In this document: piece after piece, positions 59,874-64,000 of the stretch
Numbering within the stretch: the first letter of the stretch is position 1
How the letters are laid out: every line of letters begins with the position of its first letter
Assembly (NCBI GenBank): GCA_035297385.1
Contig: DATGZD010000049.1
Span: forward strand, 1 to 64,000
DNA: 64,000 bases
Reading direction: 5' to 3'
From: UBA11855 sp035297385
GTDB lineage: Archaea > Thermoproteota > Bathyarchaeia > Bathyarchaeales > Bathycorpusculaceae
Program-made: the position numbers and the translations under genes
Notes under the pieces: model-generated
Told to the model about the DNA's origin: nothing
Database searches by the model: none
What the model saw: only the letters and a program-made list of their open reading frames with translations

Positions 59874-61239
59874 CTGTAACCTCCTTGACTCTTATGTGTG
59901 GTCCTCCATCACAGATAAACGCAGTCTGACCTTTTCCACATCTTCCTGCGTCTAACTCGAAGTCTTTGCCGACGGCATCAACTTTTAGAAGCGTGTCAAG
60001 TGTATTACCACTGATGGAGGCGTTCCGAACAGGACCAGCTACTTCTCCGTTAATTATTTCGTAGCCTTCTTGTATACCAACCTGAAAAGTGCCGTCAACG
60101 TTGGCTTGTCCTCCTCGAAAACTCTTAAAGAAATAGCCAAATCTTACGTCTTCAATGAGTTCTTCAAAAGAAGAATCTCTTGGAGCCATGAATGTATTAC
60201 GCATTCGAATTATTGGTTCTACATGAAAATCTTCGGCTCTTGCATTGCCGGTGGGTTCAGCATGGAATTTTTGTGCAGTTTCGAGATTATGCATTAAACC
60301 TGTGACGACTCCATCTTTAATGAGGAGTGTTTTTTGTGCGGGGACACCTTCATCATCATATTTGAATGAACCAAAGGCGCCGTTGATCGTTCCGTCATCA
60401 TAGAAGGTAACCAGATCTGAAGCAATTTTTTTGCCCAGATTATTTGCGAGTACACCTCCAGATAGAGCTAAATCAGCTTCTGCAAGATGACCGAACGCTT
60501 CATGAACAAAGACACCAACAACATTTGGTCCTAAAACAACCGGGAAACTGCCTCCTTTTGGAGTTTTTGCTTCAAACTGTTCGACTGCACGTTTCGCTAA
60601 TTTTTCGCTCAGTAGCTCAGGAGTTTCTTTATCAAATAATTCGTAGCCTGCAGTTGAACCGATTTCTTCTCTGCTGAATGTGAAGACACCTTTTTGTTCA
60701 GCTGCTGCGGTCATACGTGACCAGACATAGAGTTTGTCCTGTTCTATATATGTGCCTTCACTGTTCATGAAGTTGCTGGTTCCAGTTAAGTCAAGGTAGT
60801 CTATGGTGCAACTTTTAATGCGTTTATCGTATTTCAGCGTATTTTGGTTAATGTTTAATGCTGTTCTTATCTTGTCTTGCATATTAATCTCTGCAGGATT
60901 CTTATCAGGCTTGATTCGAACGGTATCTTCCACAACCTGTGTTTTAGCAAGCTTTATTGGGTTTTTTAGCTTAAGACTCGCTGCCTTCGCCATTTTGCAT
61001 GCATCAGAAACAGAATCTACTAAGATCTCTTGCTTTAGGGAACCGACTGAAGCAAAGCCCCACGCTCCATTCACTAATACGCGAAGCGCCACTCCACTTT
61101 CTATGCCTTGTTTGGCAGCCTCAACGCGTCCCTCTTTTAAGGTTAGCATAGTTTTTAGAAGCGTCTCAGCACGTGCTTCAGCATATTCTGCGCCGAATTT
61201 TTTTGCTTCAGTAATTGGTTTAATTAAAATATCCTTCAA
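59857..61239 (-). CDS. tldD: Metalloprotease subunit TldD
   Basis: The active zinc site HEAFGHLAEAD (HExxxH) is followed by the more distant ligand in the GNARAEDF region. Together with PmbA it degrades unfolded peptides. I choose the TTG at 61239 (about 460 residues, MKDILIKPITEAKKFG) because AGAAGGT stands 8 nt upstream. The frame extends to 61317 with an unlikely hydrophobic leader. First gene of the pair. Confidence 0.95.
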   Translation of the reverse strand: MKDILIKPITEAKKFGAEYAEARAETLLKTMLTLKEGRVEAAKQGIESGVALRVLVNGAWGFASVGSLKQEILVDSVSDACKMAKAASLKLKNPIKLAKTQVVEDTVRIKPDKNPAEINMQDKIRTALNINQNTLKYDKRIKSCTIDYLDLTGTSNFMNSEGTYIEQDKLYVWSRMTAAAEQKGVFTFSREEIGSTAGYELFDKETPELLSEKLAKRAVEQFEAKTPKGGSFPVVLGPNVVGVFVHEAFGHLAEADLALSGGVLANNLGKKIASDLVTFYDDGTINGAFGSFKYDDEGVPAQKTLLIKDGVVTGLMHNLETAQKFHAEPTGNARAEDFHVEPIIRMRNTFMAPRDSSFEELIEDVRFGYFFKSFRGGQANVDGTFQVGIQEGYEIINGEVAGPVRNASISGNTLDTLLKVDAVGKDFELDAGRCGKGQTAFICDGGPHIRVKEVTVGGSA

Positions 61240-61394
61240 TGACAATAACCTTCTGAACAGATAGATGTGTAAAAGGATAAAATTGTTTTGTTTTCCTAAT
61301 GGGGAGAAGAAATGCAATAGATATTTTCGGTTATGTTTAGCTATTTAGTGAGGTACATTTGATTAGCCGAGATCCAATCCATACTAGTGCATTG

Positions 61395-62729
61395 TCATAG
61401 GAAATCTCCAAGATGTGATTGTTGGACAGTTCCAGGACGTCTAACCTTACGGTTCACGTTAGATGCTGAAACAGCATCAACCTCATCAAGGAGCAGTTTT
61501 CCATATACACCATCGAACCCTGGGAGGACAGGTACTGAGCCGGCTCGGTTTCTTAGTATAGCATTTGTGATTTGTGGTTCAACGATTTGATTTAAGGTCT
61601 CCTCAGGGACATCAAGGAGGACTGTGTACTCGTTACCAAATCGTTCGATAAGAAGGTTGTAGATTTTCCATACTGCTTGATTGGATGGTTCAGCAACTTT
61701 TAAGAGGGCAGCGATAATTTCAGATAAAGGTAATAACCGTTTAAAGCCTGGTCTTCCACTTGGAGCGTAACCAATAGGACGATCAGCAAGTTCTTCTACT
61801 CTCTGTTCAACGCCCTTGGTAAGCTTTCTGTGGCAAACTGGACATATATTGTCGAATTTTTGTGCTTCTTTTGGTGAAAGAGATACATTGCATTTGCGGT
61901 GTCCAGTCCAATGGTACTTACCGTAGGCAGGGTCTGTTTCGATTGTGAAGTTGAGGCGAGTTGGGTCGTTTGTGCGGATAGTATCTGTTATTTGTTGATA
62001 GGTTACTTTTTTAAGCTCAAATACGTTTGCTTCTCTGCCGATTCGCCATGGCCAAAAACTATGGCAATCACTGTTTGAGAGTAATGTAAACCTATCCAAG
62101 CTGCTGATTCGCCAATTCATGGGTGGGTCTGATGATAATCCGGTTTCGAGAGCATGAATATGTTTAGTCATGTCTTGATAGCAATCTTGCATGGTGTCAA
62201 AACCGCTGAATGCGCCGAAGATACTAAACCATGGTGTCCAAGCATGAGCAGGAAAAATCATGTTCTCAGTAGATATTTCCATGATTTCTTCGACTAATTG
62301 TGGCGCTGTCATATCAAGTATAGGCCTACCATCAACACTGAGGTCACCATGAGCCTTTAATGCACTGTTTATTTCAGTGACGCTCTCTATGTTGGGAGTT
62401 AGAATTACATGGTGAACTTTTTTGGATTGACCCTGAAAATTGAAGATAGTGCATACTTCTGTAGTCAACATAAATTGTACAGAAGAATCGATTGATTTGG
62501 CAACATGAAACAAGCCGGTGTCTGTATCTGAAGTAAGAGTTTCTTGTATTTCATGTAACCATTTTGGATGTGTAAAATCTCCTGTTCCTAGAAGGTTTAA
62601 GCCTTTGATTTTTGCAAAGCGTGCGGTCTCTTCTAAATTCATCCGCTCGCTCGTGGCTCGACTGTAACGCCCATGAATATGTAAGTCAGCAATTACTCGA
62701 ATGGCAGTAACATCTCCATTAATTCTCAA
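61395..62729 (-). CDS. endoQ: DNA repair endonuclease EndoQ (PHP family)
   Basis: Cuts 5' to deaminated bases and abasic sites. 444 residues. IADLHIHGRYS is the first PHP metal motif, GTGDFTHPKWL the second; FPAHAWTPWFSIFG and LLSNSDCHSFWPWR follow. A zinc finger (CNVSLSPKEAQKFDNICPVC) and the helical segment PSGRPGFKRLLPLSEI complete the EndoQ architecture. Start TTG 62729. Combined with FEN1 and MGMT it enlarges the repair set of the region. Confidence 0.93.
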   Translation of the reverse strand: MRINGDVTAIRVIADLHIHGRYSRATSERMNLEETARFAKIKGLNLLGTGDFTHPKWLHEIQETLTSDTDTGLFHVAKSIDSSVQFMLTTEVCTIFNFQGQSKKVHHVILTPNIESVTEINSALKAHGDLSVDGRPILDMTAPQLVEEIMEISTENMIFPAHAWTPWFSIFGAFSGFDTMQDCYQDMTKHIHALETGLSSDPPMNWRISSLDRFTLLSNSDCHSFWPWRIGREANVFELKKVTYQQITDTIRTNDPTRLNFTIETDPAYGKYHWTGHRKCNVSLSPKEAQKFDNICPVCHRKLTKGVEQRVEELADRPIGYAPSGRPGFKRLLPLSEIIAALLKVAEPSNQAVWKIYNLLIERFGNEYTVLLDVPEETLNQIVEPQITNAILRNRAGSVPVLPGFDGVYGKLLLDEVDAVSASNVNRKVRRPGTVQQSHLGDFL

Positions 62730-62920
62730 TTGGCTTTGTTTAAGGTATAGCTGCAGATTGTTATTTGAAGACGCAGCATATATAAAAACTCGCTAACCCG
62801 AGTGTCTAACTCTTTGATTGGTTTATTGTATTGAGCATTTAAGTTTCTGGCTTGTACAATTTTTGTTTGGATAGTTTTATGCTTGCTAAATTTATGATAA
62901 GCAATGTAAGAATCATCCAT
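62726..62920 (-). CDS. Doubtful 64-residue frame upstream of endoQ
   Basis: Begins ATG 62920 and ends TGA overlapping the endoQ TTG (TTGA). MDDSYIAYHKFSKHKTIQTK and MLRLQITICSYTLNKAN are unlike a conserved protein. The overlap could couple its translation with endoQ, but no ribosome binding site is visible. Probably not a gene. Confidence 0.2.
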   Translation of the reverse strand: MDDSYIAYHKFSKHKTIQTKIVQARNLNAQYNKPIKELDTRVSEFLYMLRLQITICSYTLNKAN

Positions 62921-63046
62921 AATGGAAGTATTTTTGGAATTACTACTGTTCCAAGCTCGATAGCCACATTATGGATACTGTGAGTATAAGTAAAATGTAA
63001 TATCCTCATAGAATCATTTGTTGAGGATAATAGCTTAATGTTAAGT
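62730..63046. other. Intergenic region upstream of endoQ
   Basis: 317 bp between endoQ and the FMN-reductase gene on the same strand. Apart from the doubtful frame at 62726-62920 I see only AT-rich sequence. No RNA gene or strong repeat. Confidence 0.4.
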
Positions 63047-63607
63047 CTATCTTGATTTTAGTTTTTGAGTCCAATCAGCTAGAGCTTGAAGCAATTCTTG
63101 TAAACGTTTACGAGTGTCCTCATCTTTCAGGTTACCTGCTTCATCAAAATAGTTTCTGGCATTTGCAAGCATAAACTCTGGACGATTAATAGGATACATG
63201 TTTACGAAGACAAATGTTTGCCGAAGATGATACTGCATCCGTGCACCACCCAGTTTTCCAGTAGAAGCACTTATGATTGCAGCGGGTTTGCCATCCCATG
63301 CATTATCAGTTGGTGGTCTCGATGCCCAGTCAATCGCATTCTTCAACATTCCAGGAATCGAATAATTGTATTCAGGTGATGCTATGAGAATGGCATCTGA
63401 GCCGCGAATTTTAGCTTTGAACTCTCGAATTATTGTAGGGGGGTTTTGCATGAGATCTTGGTTGAAAAGAGGAAAGTCAGCAAGGTCAAAGATCTCTAAG
63501 GTTACGTTATCGGGTAACAATTCAAATGAAGTTTTCATCAATGCTTTATTATAGGAGTCTTTGCGTAAGCTTCCAATCAACCCCAAAAACTTGAGTTTCT
63601 CATTCAT
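63047..63607 (-). CDS. NADPH-dependent FMN reductase family protein
   Basis: 186 residues, flavodoxin-like. GLIGSLRKDSYNKALMKTSF is the FMN phosphate loop, ASPEYNYSIPGMLKNAIDWA the isoalloxazine contact, and STGKLGGARMQYHLRQ the third loop. Such enzymes reduce quinones, azo compounds or chromate using NAD(P)H. Monocistronic. Confidence 0.93.
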   Translation of the reverse strand: MNEKLKFLGLIGSLRKDSYNKALMKTSFELLPDNVTLEIFDLADFPLFNQDLMQNPPTIIREFKAKIRGSDAILIASPEYNYSIPGMLKNAIDWASRPPTDNAWDGKPAAIISASTGKLGGARMQYHLRQTFVFVNMYPINRPEFMLANARNYFDEAGNLKDEDTRKRLQELLQALADWTQKLKSR

Positions 63608-63775
63608 ATTAGATACCTCTTTCGCGAAAACTTACCAAATTACTAAGTTCATGAATGAGATTTAAGTTTGTCGTCTTAACGAGCCAAACCATTAACCAAT
63701 TAAACTATTTGATATTTAGCAAAGCAAAGTGAAGAAAGAAAAGATAAATATTAGTTTATTGGACGATTTCGTACT

Positions 63776-64000
63776 TCAAACAAAGGGAGATGACAATTCC
63801 GTAGACAACAGTATTTTGTCGCCTGGTTTGGCATTGAATTTTTCTGCAGCGTTTCCCTGATTAACGGCGATTTCGACAAAACCTTGACTTCCTATAAGTA
63901 GTAATGCTTCTCCACGTTTGTTTTCTGCATAGGTTTTGCCAATTCTTAGGTTCATTCTACAATCCGCTACTTCTATGTTAAATGAGGTCTCAGTGTGGAG
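63776..64000 (-). CDS. SAM hydrolase (DUF62 family), C-terminal part
   Basis: The last 74 codons of a gene that begins beyond the right edge. RIGKTYAENKRGEALLLIGS and GFVEIAVNQGNAAEKFNAKP are the C-terminal domain of S-adenosyl-L-methionine hydrolase (adenosine-forming), which binds the adenine and methionine ends. The stop TGA is at 63776-63778. The catalytic N-domain is not in the window, so the assignment rests on this domain alone. Confidence 0.85.
   Translation of the reverse strand, partial: LHTETSFNIEVADCRMNLRIGKTYAENKRGEALLLIGSQGFVEIAVNQGNAAEKFNAKPGDKILLSTELSSPFV

Noticed and set aside
62726..62920. 64-residue frame as a true gene coupled to endoQ
   Set aside because: No conserved-looking features and no ribosome binding site; retained only as a doubtful entry.
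1..64000. tRNA or rRNA genes
   Set aside because: Visual scan for T-loop GTTCRA patterns with flanking stems found only coincidental matches inside protein genes. A tRNAscan run would be needed to be certain.

Overview
The window is chromosomal DNA of a mesophilic-looking, AT-rich archaeon of the TACK branch, most probably a Bathyarchaeia (Bathyarchaeota/MCG) member. This is inferred from gene content: Kae1/Bud32, archaeal proteasome beta, Cdc48, aEF1B, FEN1, MCM and GINS, aIF2-alpha, Nop10, L44e, S27e, S25e, S26e, Alba, thermosome, RpoK, an Rpc34/RPC39-like protein, GGR- and Tes-type lipid enzymes and EndoQ. S25e, S26e and the Rpc34-like protein are typical of TACK rather than euryarchaeal genomes. 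I recognised no rRNA or tRNA gene, no CRISPR array, no transposase and no prophage.

Layout. 1-1.5 kb: an AT-rich accessory patch with a diverged ~150-bp direct repeat in three copies, an HNH-like orphan gene and a tiny cysteine-rich gene. 1.5-7 kb: kae1-bud32-rdgB diverging from an rpc34-like gene, rlmE and a SpoIIM-like membrane protein, then a MurG-like glycosyltransferase. 7-17 kb: AMMECR1, a proteasome beta subunit whose Thr1 position looks like Ala, ogt, nadM, a cdc48-wHTH-GGR-pth2-truD operon, a zinc-ribbon/EF1B pair and fen1. 17-27 kb: pcm, glmS, an HTH/S-layer-like fusion, DUF371, trm5, rtcA-like, several conserved unknowns and gdh. 27-33 kb: wecB, mcm-gins, then the classical L44e-S27e-aIF2a-Nop10-PAC2 operon. 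33-42 kb: a large anchored beta-propeller surface protein, a TrmB regulator, a tetraether-lipid-synthase-like radical SAM enzyme, S25e, an NAD-kinase-like protein and TrpB2 divergent from an ACT-HTH regulator. 43-50 kb: thermosome, rpoK (without a normal start codon), Mut7-C, pyrC, a CBS protein, DUF4438, S26e, a CDP-alcohol phosphatidyltransferase and alba behind a strong hairpin. 50-54 kb: a GH57/glycosyltransferase operon with a glycosyltransferase lacking its C-terminal domain. 54-58 kb: a cluster of stress-type small proteins (two C2H2 fingers, a basic small protein, CsbD, hemerythrin, DUF421). 58-64 kb: pmbA/tldD, EndoQ, an FMN reductase and the C-terminal end of a SAM hydrolase.

Most genes are housekeeping. 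They group into tRNA modification (KEOPS, TruD, Trm5), replication and repair (MCM, GINS, FEN1, MGMT, EndoQ), protein quality control (Cdc48, proteasome beta, PAC2, Pcm, thermosome, TldD/PmbA), translation, and membrane lipid synthesis (GGR, Tes-like, CDP-alcohol phosphatidyltransferase). TTG starts preceded by a Shine-Dalgarno motif are common. The points most worth a second look are: the rpoK gene lying in frame after the thermosome TAG with ACG as its best start; the Rpc34-like protein with the exact Fe-S cysteine spacing of RPC39; the Ala at the proteasome Thr1 position; the 5'-terminal hairpin of alba; the glycosyltransferase that keeps the N-domain and last helix only; the repeat patch at the left edge; and the repeated operator-like motifs on both sides of the trmB gene.
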